Origin: Methylococcaceae bacterium
GTDB lineage: Bacteria; Pseudomonadota; Gammaproteobacteria; Methylococcales; Methylococcaceae
Direction: 5' to 3'
NCBI GenBank assembly: GCA_004299145.1
Contig: SCQD01000317.1
Coordinates: forward strand, 1-44,342
DNA length: 44,342 nt
The position numbers and the translations under genes were made by a program. Position 1 is the first letter of the stretch. Every line of letters begins with the position of its first letter. This document shows positions 1 through 9,041 of this stretch, in pieces. The notes beneath the pieces were generated by a model. The model did not search any database. It was not told where the DNA came from and was given only the letters and a program-made list of their open reading frames with translations.

Positions 1-67
1 CCGCTCGCTTGTCCAACCGCTTGTCGCCCAAATCAATACCCTTGAACTCTTCCTTCGCCCAGCTCAC
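1..67 (-). mobile_element. N-terminus of an IS4/Tn5-like transposase, truncated by the window edge
   Basis: Minus-strand translation from a GTG at 67 reads (M)SWAKEEFKGIDLGDKRLDKRA, matching the N-terminal transposase DNA-binding motif 'WAeeEF..iDLGDkRL.kR' of IS4/Tn5-type transposases. Not in the ORF track because it runs off the edge. Confidence 0.75.
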
Positions 68-221
68 TACGACCTCGCTTACCTCGTGAAGTCAGTAGCT
101 TACGCGGCAATGCTCAAGTTGTGTGTAATGGTATGGGTTACACCCCGTTCCGTACGTTTTCCATGCTGCCGTTGCGATTGCACCAGGTTCTGCGGGAAAA
201 CGAAAGCAAGTGTCGTACGCG

Positions 222-446
222 CTATGCGGCAAATGCCTTGAACAGCAGCGTTACCATACCGGCAACAAGAAAACTAAGCATCCACTTCAAAACAACCACT
301 TCCGCTTTGAGCAGAGCCATGTCCTGGTCAATTTTATTAAATCGGGAATCATAATCCGCCATGGCTTTGGCGGCGGCACGCGATTTTTCCTCCGAAGCTC
401 CTGCGTCCAGAAATGCATCGTAAAGTTCAGTAATCATGGTGCTCAT
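222..446 (-). CDS. Small coiled-coil protein with C-terminal TM segment (DUF1640/CCDC90-like)
   Basis: 74 aa; charged/heptad-like N-terminal part followed by hydrophobic C-terminus LKWMLSFLVAGMVTLLFKAF. Confidence 0.5.
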   Translation of the reverse strand: MSTMITELYDAFLDAGASEEKSRAAAKAMADYDSRFNKIDQDMALLKAEVVVLKWMLSFLVAGMVTLLFKAFAA

Positions 447-590
447 GGTTTAATCCTCACGTCGTAACTTTCTGATTCGAATATACCACAATCAGTCTGT
501 AGGCTGAGCTACAGCTGCAACGCCGGCTGTTGGGAACCTGAGCATAAACGCCTATCATAGGCGCATCTTAATCAGCGCATTTCGTCGTGC

Positions 591-1220
591 ATGGATAAAG
601 AACAGCGCCCCGTCCGGCGGCAAGGCAAATCCGCCAGCCGGGGCTTTACTTTGATCGAAGTGCTGATCGCCATCACCCTGCTGGCGGTCATCGTCACCGT
701 CGGCTTCGCCGTGGTGCGCACCGGCTTTAATAGCTGGAACGCGGGCGAGGCGCGCTTTCAAGTCGCCGAGCAACGCGCAGCCGGCATCGGCTTTTTGCGC
801 AACTACCTCGCCAACGCCCTGCCTTTGCCCAGCACGACAACGGACAACAAGCCGGTGTTCAGCTTTATCGGCGGCACGCAATCGCTGCAGTTTCTCGCCT
901 TCCCCCCCGACCACGTGGCGCACGGCATGATTTATCAATTTGCGCTGTCGTTCGAAAACGGCGCCCTGCGCGTCGCCATGCAGCCGTTTGCCAAACCGCT
1001 GCTCACGCCGCTGCTGCAACCGGAGAGGGTGGTGATCATGGAGGGCATACGCAAAGCGGGCTTTGCCTATTTCGGCCGAGACCGCGGCAAACCCGGCAAA
1101 TCCATCTGGCACAATGAATGGCAGCAACCGCAGCTGCCCGACTTGATCGGCATCCACATCGAGGACAACGCCGGCGTGCTGGACCTGCAAATCGCCCCAC
1201 GGCGCGGAGGCGGCTTGTGA
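591..1220 (+). CDS. gspJ: Type II secretion minor pseudopilin GspJ
   Basis: Prepilin-peptidase motif RG^FTLIEVLIAITLLAVIVTVGFAVV; first gene of a gspJ-K-L-M-D order. Confidence 0.8.
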   Translation: MDKEQRPVRRQGKSASRGFTLIEVLIAITLLAVIVTVGFAVVRTGFNSWNAGEARFQVAEQRAAGIGFLRNYLANALPLPSTTTDNKPVFSFIGGTQSLQFLAFPPDHVAHGMIYQFALSFENGALRVAMQPFAKPLLTPLLQPERVVIMEGIRKAGFAYFGRDRGKPGKSIWHNEWQQPQLPDLIGIHIEDNAGVLDLQIAPRRGGGL

Positions 1221-2185
1221 GCCGTCAGCGTGGCATTGCGCTCATCCTGGTGTTGTGGCTGACCACCCTGCTTACCGTCATGGCGGCGGCGTTTACGCTC
1301 AGCGCCCGGCGCGAAACGCAGCTGCTCAGGGGAACCCGCCTCAACGCTCAGGGCGCCGCTTTGTGTGAAGGCGCCATGCACTACGCCATGGGGCGGCTCG
1401 GCGCCGGCAATCCCCTGCTGCGCTGGCGCGCCGACGGCTCGGTCTACGAACTGATTTACGGCGGCGGCCGGGTGCGCGTGCAATTGCTGGATGAAGCCGC
1501 CAAAGTGGACCTGAATGCGGCGCAGGAAAAAATGCTCCAGGGCCTGCTGCTCGCCGCCGGGTTGGAGCAAGAAGCCGCCGCCCGCATGGCCGATGTTATA
1601 ATGGACTGGCGCGATGCCGATGAAGTGCGGCGCTTTCAGGGCGCGGAAGCGGAAGACTACCGCTTGACGAGCCGCAACTTTGGACCACGCAACAAACCTT
1701 TTTATGCGATCGAGGAACTGCAAACCGTGCTGGGCATGACGCCTACCCTCTACCAACGCCTGGCCCCCTGGATTACCGTGCATTCCAGACAGCCCGGCAT
1801 CAATCCCCGCCTGGCTCCGGCCGAATTGCTGCGGCGTCTGCCCGGCATCGACCAGCAGGCCTTGGGAAATTATCTGCAAGCCAGGGCGCAACCCAACATC
1901 GAGCCCACCGCGCAGGCCGGCGGCCGCGCGCCGGCCCAGCCGCCATTACCTCCCCTGCCTGCTCCACCGGGCATTATCTTTGCCAACAGTTCTCAACGTA
2001 CCGTCGGCGTGCACGCCGAAGCCATGCTGGGCGAGGATACCGCCACGGCCATCGATGCCGTGGTCGGGCTGGGCGGCGGACGCCAGCCGCTCACCGTCTA
2101 CCGCTGGCGTGAATCCAGCGCCGGCGCAGCGCTGTTCCAGCGCCCCGTCGAGGCCAGCGTGGCCCTGGATTTGCCGATACCATGA
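1217..2185 (+). CDS. gspK: Type II secretion minor pseudopilin GspK
   Basis: GTG start overlapping the gspJ stop; QRGIALILVLWLTTLLTVMAAAFTLSARRE N-terminus; VDLNAAQ...MADVIMDWRDAD typical of GspK. ORF track start (1118) is upstream of the likely start. Confidence 0.85.
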   Translation: MSRQRGIALILVLWLTTLLTVMAAAFTLSARRETQLLRGTRLNAQGAALCEGAMHYAMGRLGAGNPLLRWRADGSVYELIYGGGRVRVQLLDEAAKVDLNAAQEKMLQGLLLAAGLEQEAAARMADVIMDWRDADEVRRFQGAEAEDYRLTSRNFGPRNKPFYAIEELQTVLGMTPTLYQRLAPWITVHSRQPGINPRLAPAELLRRLPGIDQQALGNYLQARAQPNIEPTAQAGGRAPAQPPLPPLPAPPGIIFANSSQRTVGVHAEAMLGEDTATAIDAVVGLGGGRQPLTVYRWRESSAGAALFQRPVEASVALDLPIP

Positions 2186-3402
2186 AGCCAACCGCGCTAT
2201 TGAGCACATGGCGGGGATTCGATTTCCGGGCTGCCTCGGAAAGCGCCGCACCGGCAAAGCTGTGGCACTGGTGGACCGGAGAACTGGCTTTTCTGCTGCC
2301 GGAAGCCTTGCTGCGCTGGTGGCGGCGGCGCAACAACCGCGTGCTGCTGCGCGTCGGCGATGGCGCGCTGGACGTTTATCTGCAATCGGCAACCGGCACG
2401 AAACTGCTGGGCCATTGCAGCCTGGATGAAGACGAAGGCGCCGCGCCGGGCGCGCTGATCGCCGCCGAAGCCGAGGCGGAAACGGCCGAACGGGTGTTGC
2501 TGCTGAACAGCGCGCCGATTTTATGCCGTTCCATCGTATTGCCGGCGGCGGCGAAGGAAAACCTTATCCCGGTGGTGGGGTTCGAACTGGACCGCTACAC
2601 GCCGTTCAAGGCCGCCAAGCTGTATTACGACGCGCGCCTGACCGAAACCCTGGCGGATGGCGCGCGGATTCGCTGCGAATTTGCCGCCGTGCCCAGGGAC
2701 TACCTGGACGCGCTGCTGACCCGATTGGCGGTGGCGGGGATCAAGCCCGACCGCGTGGACCTGGAAAGCGGCGACTCGCCCCAGAGCTTTCATGCCAAAG
2801 GCTTCAATTTGTTGCCGGAACACTACCGGCCGCGCAGCAACGGACTGGCGTTGCGTCTGACGCAATTGTTCGCCGTGTTGTTGTGCCTTTTGCTGAGCGC
2901 CTTGGGCGCGGTACCGGTGGCCATGGACGACAGCTTCGTCGAACAACTGCGCGAAGACCTCAGACGCGCCACCAAAGCCGCCAAGCAGGTGGAAGCGTTG
3001 CGCGAAGAAACCGAGCAATTGGGCAAAGCGGCGGCTTTCGTGCTGGATAAAAAGCTGGGCCAGCCGCCCCTGGTGTTGGTCCTGGAAGACCTGACGACGC
3101 GCCTGCCGGACGATGGCTGGGTCAACGCCATGCAGATTCGGGAAAAGCGCCTGGAAATGCAGGGCCAGGCCAAAACCGCCTCGGCCTTGATCGCCTTGCT
3201 GGAAGACTCGCCCTATTTGCGCAATACCACCTTTCTGGCGCCGGTGACGCCCGATGCGGTCAGCAAAATGGAGCGTTTTCGCATCGGTGCGGAAATCGTC
3301 AACCCGACGGAACAGGAACGCAGCGCCATGGAGGAAAAAGCCGGAGCGGCAACCGACGGCGCAACCCCGCTGGTGGAAGAGGACGTCGATGACCAAGAGT
3401 AG
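2182..3402 (+). CDS. gspL: Type II secretion protein GspL / PilN-domain protein
   Basis: ATGA overlap with gspK; actin-like N-terminal domain, single TM near residue 220-240, PilN-like C-terminus. Confidence 0.75.
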   Translation: MKPTALLSTWRGFDFRAASESAAPAKLWHWWTGELAFLLPEALLRWWRRRNNRVLLRVGDGALDVYLQSATGTKLLGHCSLDEDEGAAPGALIAAEAEAETAERVLLLNSAPILCRSIVLPAAAKENLIPVVGFELDRYTPFKAAKLYYDARLTETLADGARIRCEFAAVPRDYLDALLTRLAVAGIKPDRVDLESGDSPQSFHAKGFNLLPEHYRPRSNGLALRLTQLFAVLLCLLLSALGAVPVAMDDSFVEQLREDLRRATKAAKQVEALREETEQLGKAAAFVLDKKLGQPPLVLVLEDLTTRLPDDGWVNAMQIREKRLEMQGQAKTASALIALLEDSPYLRNTTFLAPVTPDAVSKMERFRIGAEIVNPTEQERSAMEEKAGAATDGATPLVEEDVDDQE

Positions 3403-3934
3403 AGCGTTGGCGCTGGGCTTGCTGGTGTTGGCGCTGCTGAGCGGTGGTTTGCTGCTGGGCTATCCGCTGTTGCTGTTGTTGAATGGGGCGGCGGAAGACA
3501 TCGACGACCTGCTGTTCCGCACGCAAAGGCTGCGCAATATCGCCGCCAGCGCGGAAAGCTGGCACAGCCGCGCCGAAGCGATACGCCGCCAAGTGGCGGA
3601 AGAAGAGCAATTTCTCGACGGCAACACCCCGGCGCTGGCGGCGGCCACCTTGCAAGCCAACCTCAAAGAAATGATAGGCACGGCGGGCGGCACGGTGTCC
3701 AGCAGCCAGGCCACCCCGGTCAAGGAAGAACAGGGTTTTACCCGGGTGGGAGTGCGCACGGTGCTGACCGGCGGCATCACCACTCTGCGCGACCTGCTGT
3801 ATGCCGTCGAATCTTCGCGGCCTTTTTTGCTGGTGGGCAATTTGAACATCACGCCCCAGCGCGGCGGCGTGGCCGGCAAAAAAGGCCTGATGACCATGGA
3901 TATCGAGATATACGGTTATTTAAAACCGCAGTAG
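3389..3934 (+). CDS. gspM: Type II secretion protein GspM-like (PilO-like)
   Basis: ATG at 3389 overlapping gspL end; N-terminal TM, coiled coil, ferredoxin-like C-terminus; gene order. Confidence 0.65.
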   Translation: MTKSRALALGLLVLALLSGGLLLGYPLLLLLNGAAEDIDDLLFRTQRLRNIAASAESWHSRAEAIRRQVAEEEQFLDGNTPALAAATLQANLKEMIGTAGGTVSSSQATPVKEEQGFTRVGVRTVLTGGITTLRDLLYAVESSRPFLLVGNLNITPQRGGVAGKKGLMTMDIEIYGYLKPQ

Positions 3935-3942
3935 TGATCTTT

Positions 3943-4319
3943 GATCGTTCCCACGCTCTGCGTGGGAAAGCCGCCGCGAAGCGGAATAACTAAGGCATTC
4001 TTGAATGCAGCCCGGGACGCTCCGCGTCCCGTATTCGCTGGGAGTTTGTCGGAGTATGGCGGGACGGGGTTTGAACCCCGTCCCGAACCTTTGTATACAC
4101 CCATGCGTTTCGTCGTAAATATCGACGCCTGGGATGCAACAAACGTGGCGAACGGGGTGAATATTGGGGCGGGATAGGGTTTGAACCCCATCGCAAACGT
4201 TTGTATACACCCATGCCTTTCGTCGTAAATATGGATGCCGGAGGCTGGTAAATGGACTGACAATAACACGGGACGCGGAGCGTCCCAGGATGCATTCCCA
4301 CGCAGAGCGTGGGAACGAT
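3943..4319. repeat. Composite palindromic repeat element with inverted ends and internal 110-bp-offset direct repeats
   Basis: Left end: cgttcccacgctctgcgtgggaa (3946-3968) + cgggacgctccgcgtcccg (4013-4031). Right end: cgggacgcggagcgtccc (4269-4286) + ttcccacgcagagcgtgggaacgat (4295-4319), inverted. Core has two direct copies (about 4060-4135 and 4170-4245) each with tttgtatacacccatgc.tttcgtcgtaaatat. Confidence 0.9.
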
Positions 4320-4395
4320 GCGATCTTCGTGTCCTTCGTGGCGTACATTGAAGCGGCTGTTTTAAAGCGTACTGAGTCATTACCCAATTTTTCCT

Positions 4396-5037
4396 ATGCG
4401 CATCGCCCGAGAATACGAAACCCCTTTATTGCTGGGTTGCCTTGCACTGCTGCTGGCGCTGGCCGTGGCCGGCGAATGGCTGTGGAAAAGCGCCGGCCAG
4501 CGCAGCCTGCGTGCCCAACTGAGCGGCAGCGGCGGCACGGCCGGCGTTTCCACGGAGGCGGCGAACGCCAAAGCGTTCGAGCTGCCGCCGCTGGAGCACT
4601 TCGACGCCATCGTCGAACGCCCCTTGTTCATCCAGGGGCGCAGACCGGTTTCGGCCGAAGAAGCGGTGGCGGCGACGCCGGATAAGCCGTTCGACTGGCA
4701 GCTGCACGGTATCGTGAAAGGACCGGACGGCGCATTGATCCTGCTGAAGGACAAGGCCGGACACCATCATAAATTGCCAGCCGGCGAAAAGCTGGACGGC
4801 TGGGAATTGGCGGAAATCGCCGATGACCGCGTGGTTATGCTGCGCGGCGAAGCCAGACAAACGCTGATGCTGCAAAAGCCCAAGCCCAAAACCCCGGCCA
4901 AGCCGGAACCCAAGCCCCAGCAGGCACAGAATCAAGACTCCACCGATGAGCCGGACGATGAATCAGTCGAGGATGAAGACCAACCCGACGACAATAACGT
5001 CAGACTCCATAGAAAACCACCGGATAGAAGAAGATGA
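4396..5037 (+). CDS. GspC/GspN-like type II secretion component (HR-like domain, no PDZ evident)
   Basis: N-terminal TM; 'HFDAIVERPLFIQGRRP' motif and HR-like beta domain 'LHGIVKGPDGALILLKDKAGHHHKLPAGEKLDGWEL'; immediately upstream of gspD. Confidence 0.7.
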   Translation: MRIAREYETPLLLGCLALLLALAVAGEWLWKSAGQRSLRAQLSGSGGTAGVSTEAANAKAFELPPLEHFDAIVERPLFIQGRRPVSAEEAVAATPDKPFDWQLHGIVKGPDGALILLKDKAGHHHKLPAGEKLDGWELAEIADDRVVMLRGEARQTLMLQKPKPKTPAKPEPKPQQAQNQDSTDEPDDESVEDEDQPDDNNVRLHRKPPDRRR

Positions 5038-7448
5038 CGGGATACGCTGATATGATACCGCCGCGTAGAGGAATCGCTGCTAAAAAACTGTTTGGCTGGA
5101 CCGGCATGGCCTTGACGTTGCTGAGCCTGACGGCTTGCGAACTGGTCGGCCCCCAGGTCGACGAAAACCCTCTGGTGTTGCCCGAATCCCAGTCGATCAA
5201 TGAGGCATCCACGCAGCCGCTGCCGGCGGCGACGCATTTTGAGTCGAAAAATCAGCTCAGCGCCCCCGAAGTGTATCGGGCCAGCAGCGGGCGCGTCGGC
5301 AGAGCGCCCAAACCAGTGGCGGCACCGGCTGAAGACGGCGAGTTCGTGCTGAATTTCGACGACGCGGATTTGGGCGAAGTCGCCAAGGTCATCCTGGGTG
5401 AATCGCTCAAAAAGAACTTCGTGCTCAGCCCCAAGGTCAGCGGCAAAGTCACCCTGCGCACCGTGCAGGCGCTCAAAGCAAGCGAGCTGCTGCCCACGCT
5501 GGAAATGATTTTGCGCATGAACGGCGCCATCCTGGTGCACGACAAAGGCGCTTACCGCATCGAGCCCGACGCCGACGCCGCGCGCCACGGTGGCTGGGGC
5601 CAGGCGGGCTATCGTTTACAGGTGGTGCCGCTGAAATACGTTTCCGCCCAGGAAATGCAGACCGTGCTGCAACCCATCCTGCCGGCCAACGCCATCCTCA
5701 AAATGGACACGGCGCGCAATCTGCTGTTTCTGGCCGGTTCCGGCGAAGACATCGAGCGGGTCATCGAAGTGGTGCAGGTTTTCGACGTGAACTATCTGCA
5801 AGGCATGTCGTTCGGCATTTATCCGCTGAAAAACGTCGCGGTCAACACCATTTTTGCCGAAATGCAGGCCATGTTCGGCGAAGGCGCCGGCGGTCCGCTG
5901 GCCGGCACCATCCGCCTGCTGCCCATCGAACGACTGAACGCCGTCATGGCCATCACGGCACAGCCCGCTTACCTGGAAGAACTGCGCACCTGGGTCGACC
6001 GGCTGGACCGTTCCAATTCCTCCGGCGGCGGCAATATGCACGTTTACCGCGCCCAGCACGTCGACGCCGTGCAACTGGCCGCCACGCTGAGCCAGGTGCT
6101 GGGCGGCGGTGGCAGCTCCGGTTACAGCCAGGGCGGCGGTCTGGCGCCGGGCTTGACTTCCACCACTTTGAGCGGCGCTGCCGGCGGCAGCGGTCTGACT
6201 GGTGGCTTGGGCGGCTCAGGCACGGGCAGCAGCGGCTTGAGCGGCGGCCTCAACAGCAGCAGCGCCGCCGGCAGTTCGGGTTCATCCGGCTTGAGCAGCA
6301 GCGCCAACAGAAGCTCAAGCAGCGGCGGTTCCGGCAGCAGCCTGCTGGGCAGCGGCGCTGGCGGCTTGGGTAGCACTGGCTCCTCTATGGGGATGAGCGG
6401 TGCGGGAACGTCGGGCAGTGGCTTTGGCGGAGGAACAGGCGGCTACAGCGGCTTCGGCGGCGGCAGTGCCGGACTGGGAGGCATGAGCAGCAGCGGCGGC
6501 TCAACCGCCGGCGGCGTGCGGGTAACGCCCGATCCGTCCAATAATGCCGTGGTTATTGTGGCGCCGCCGTTCGAATACCAGGCCATCGAAAAATTGTTGC
6601 GCGAACTGGACGTGATGCCCCTGCAAGTGCTGGTCGACGCCATGATCGTAGAAATCAAGCTGGACGACACTCTCAAATACGGTTTGCAGTGGCTGTTCAA
6701 GCACGGCAATGCCCAGCAATTTGCCTTGGATACCAGCAAGGGCGATATCCTGACAGCCGCCGCCGCAGCAGCCAGCGGCGGCTTTGCCTACAGCTTCCTG
6801 ACTAAAAACATCGAAGTCACCCTGGATGCCCTGGCTTCGGCAAAAAAGCTCAACGTATTGTCCTCGCCCTCGCTGATGGTGCTCAACAACCAGCAAGCCA
6901 CCATCAAAGTCGGCGATCAGGTGCCGATCCGCACTTCGGAAACCACCAATACCAGCAGCCTGACCCAGCAAGCCGCCAACGGAACGGCCAGCGCTTTAGT
7001 CACCGGCCAGATTCAAATGCGCGATACCGGCGTGCAACTCGTGCTCAGGCCGCGCGTCAACAAAGGCGGGCTGGTGATCATGGACATCCAGCAGCAAGTG
7101 GACGACGTATCCGAAACCACATCCTCCAAAATCGATTCACCGACCATCACGCAACGGCAAATCCAAAGCTCCGTGGCCGTCAAAAGCGGGGATACCGTCG
7201 TGCTCGGCGGCTTGATCAAAGAAAGTCGCGTGAAAGGCAACGACGGTTTGCCCTGGCTGTCCAATCTGCCGTATATCGGCGCCTTGTTCGGCACCGTCAA
7301 CCGCGAGTTGCGCCGCACCGAACTGGTGGTACTGATCACCCCCCACGTCGTGGAAGATAGAAACACTCAGTTATCGGTTACCGAAGAATACAAGGCGCGC
7401 TTAAAAGGTTTGCAGGCAAGACCGGAGGATGCCGGCATACTACGTTAA
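5034..7448 (+). CDS. gspD: Type II secretion secretin GspD (lipoprotein form with long Gly/Ser linker)
   Basis: Lipobox LSLTAC; N0-N3 domains; secretin core VLSSPSLMVLNNQQATIKVGDQVPI...GDTVVLGGLI...LVVLITPHVV. Confidence 0.95.
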   Translation: MTGYADMIPPRRGIAAKKLFGWTGMALTLLSLTACELVGPQVDENPLVLPESQSINEASTQPLPAATHFESKNQLSAPEVYRASSGRVGRAPKPVAAPAEDGEFVLNFDDADLGEVAKVILGESLKKNFVLSPKVSGKVTLRTVQALKASELLPTLEMILRMNGAILVHDKGAYRIEPDADAARHGGWGQAGYRLQVVPLKYVSAQEMQTVLQPILPANAILKMDTARNLLFLAGSGEDIERVIEVVQVFDVNYLQGMSFGIYPLKNVAVNTIFAEMQAMFGEGAGGPLAGTIRLLPIERLNAVMAITAQPAYLEELRTWVDRLDRSNSSGGGNMHVYRAQHVDAVQLAATLSQVLGGGGSSGYSQGGGLAPGLTSTTLSGAAGGSGLTGGLGGSGTGSSGLSGGLNSSSAAGSSGSSGLSSSANRSSSSGGSGSSLLGSGAGGLGSTGSSMGMSGAGTSGSGFGGGTGGYSGFGGGSAGLGGMSSSGGSTAGGVRVTPDPSNNAVVIVAPPFEYQAIEKLLRELDVMPLQVLVDAMIVEIKLDDTLKYGLQWLFKHGNAQQFALDTSKGDILTAAAAAASGGFAYSFLTKNIEVTLDALASAKKLNVLSSPSLMVLNNQQATIKVGDQVPIRTSETTNTSSLTQQAANGTASALVTGQIQMRDTGVQLVLRPRVNKGGLVIMDIQQQVDDVSETTSSKIDSPTITQRQIQSSVAVKSGDTVVLGGLIKESRVKGNDGLPWLSNLPYIGALFGTVNRELRRTELVVLITPHVVEDRNTQLSVTEEYKARLKGLQARPEDAGILR
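6101..6524 (+). other. gspD: Low-complexity Gly/Ser-rich segment inside gspD
   Basis: About 140 codons almost entirely G/S/A/L/T (GGGGSSGYSQGGG...GGMSSSGGSTAGG). Confidence 0.9.
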
Positions 7449-7463
7449 GGCTTACGGCGCTTT

Positions 7464-7679
7464 GTGCTAGACTATTGCTTTCCGTTTAAGTACAGGAAAG
7501 TGCGCAATTTCAAGAAGCTGTTTCCCATCTACAAAAACTACAAACTCTACGCAGCCCTGGCCAGCTTCCACGTCAACGACGACGCCCGCGCCGAAGCATT
7601 AAAACGCGGTTATTTTGTCTTGCAGCGCCGCGGCAAGCTCATCCATGCCGAGTCCGGCGATACCCCGACGGCTTTTTAG
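7464..7679 (+). pseudogene. C-terminal remnant of a DUF3782-like / PD-(D/E)XK-superfamily protein
   Basis: 71 aa 'VRNFKKLFPIYKNYKLYAALASFHVNDDARAEALKRGYFVLQRRGKLIHAESGDTPTAF' resembles only the C-terminal end of such proteins (FPeYk.kk.ygAvA...A...GlfVi...G); no upstream catalytic part present. Confidence 0.45.
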
Positions 7680-7828
7680 CCGACGCCGTAGGGTGGGCAC
7701 CGCCCACCACAACCTTGACAGACAACCATCCAGTCCTTGCTCGATACACGGGCTTTCGCTGGGCGGTGTCCCCCTTGCGAGAGAGTTTCTCCCCTCCCTG
7801 TCGGCGATGCGATCCAAATTTGCAGGGC

Positions 7829-8692
7829 TTAGCTTGCTACATAGGCTCCCAGCGCCTGCCCCATGCGCACCGCCGTGCCTGCACTCAAATCCGCCCGCCA
7901 AGCCATGCGATCCTTGGCAAACAGCACGATGATGGTGGACCCCATATTGAAACGGCCCATTTCCGCGCCACGCTCCAAGTTCAAAGGCGCATCCCGGTAG
8001 TCCCAACGCTGCACGGCGTCGGCGCTGGGCGGCGTAACCGTGCCGTGCCAGACCGTGTCGATGCTGGCGACAAAAATAGCGCCCACCAGGATCAGTGCCA
8101 TGGGGCCGGCCTCGGTATCGAAAATCGCGATCACCCTTTCGTTACGGGCAAACAAGTCGGGAATCACGCGCGTGGTGGCGCTGTTGACGCTGAACAACCG
8201 GCCCGGCACGTGCAGCATTGCCCGCAACCGGCCCGCCAAAGGCATGTGCAGCCGGTGATAATCTCTGGGTGATAAATAGACGGTGGCAAATTGCCCGTGC
8301 TGAAACTCGCCGGCCAGCGCCTCGTCACCGCCCAGCAAATCCGTCAACCGGTAATCGCGGCCTTTGGCCTGAATCAAACGATCACTATCGACGGCGCCAA
8401 ACTGGCTCAGCACGCCGTCGGCGGGGCAAACCAGCGTGTTATCGCCCTCGGCCGGCGGCCTGGCACCGGGCTTGAGCGCGCGGGTAAAAAAGTCGTTGAA
8501 ACAGGCATAAGCGGCGGGATCTTCTTGCGCCGCCTCCGCCATGTTGACGTTGAAAAGGCGAATAAACCGCGGAATAAACCAGTTTTTAAACGTTGGATTA
8601 GTACTGCGCGTCACGTACCCCATCAAGCGGGACAAGGCGTGGTGCGGCAAAGGGTATTGGGATAAGGCAAACAGGGTTTCTGAAAAGTTCAT
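7829..8692 (-). CDS. psd: Phosphatidylserine decarboxylase proenzyme
   Basis: MNFSETLFALSQYPLPHHALSRLMGYVTR; YLSPRDYHRLHMP; autocleavage region GRFNMGSTIIVLF. Confidence 0.97.
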   Translation of the reverse strand: MNFSETLFALSQYPLPHHALSRLMGYVTRSTNPTFKNWFIPRFIRLFNVNMAEAAQEDPAAYACFNDFFTRALKPGARPPAEGDNTLVCPADGVLSQFGAVDSDRLIQAKGRDYRLTDLLGGDEALAGEFQHGQFATVYLSPRDYHRLHMPLAGRLRAMLHVPGRLFSVNSATTRVIPDLFARNERVIAIFDTEAGPMALILVGAIFVASIDTVWHGTVTPPSADAVQRWDYRDAPLNLERGAEMGRFNMGSTIIVLFAKDRMAWRADLSAGTAVRMGQALGAYVAS

Positions 8693-8730
8693 ACCGGTCT
8701 CATATCGAAAGTCTGAGGTACGCCGTAAGC

Positions 8731-8836
8731 CTTCACCTCCCCCTTTGGAAAAGGGGGCAGGGGGGATTTTCTAAAGCAGCTTCCGAGGCAAAACCCGGAA
8801 ATCCCCCCCTACCCCCCCTTTTAGGAAAGGGGGGGT
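8731..8836. repeat. Inverted-repeat element (C-rich/G-rich arms)
   Basis: Left arm cctccccctttggaaaagggggcaggggggatttt (about 8737-8770) and right arm aaatccccccctaccccccctttttaggaaaggggggg (about 8799-8836) are inverted copies around a short core. Confidence 0.8.
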
Positions 8837-9041
8837 AACGGTTACGCTACGCTCAAAGGCGCGCACAGCGTACCCTACGTTTCAAAAATTCGCCAAACTC
8901 CCGTATAGTGCAGCGCTGACGCGGCCTTCCACGCAGCTTCGTTGTCAAACCTTAACAATCGCCTGGAATAATCGCTCGTCGCTGGCTGGCTGCGCAGCAT
9001 GCAGCTGATGTTCACCCCCTATTCTTTCAGACGGCCCCTTG

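Noticed and set aside
3916-4387. Overlapping 103-155 aa ORFs (MGVYK...GSNP repeats) in the gspM/gspC-like gap
   Set aside because: Products of translating the repeat element; peptide repeats mirror the DNA repeats and several frames are open, so no evidence of a real protein.
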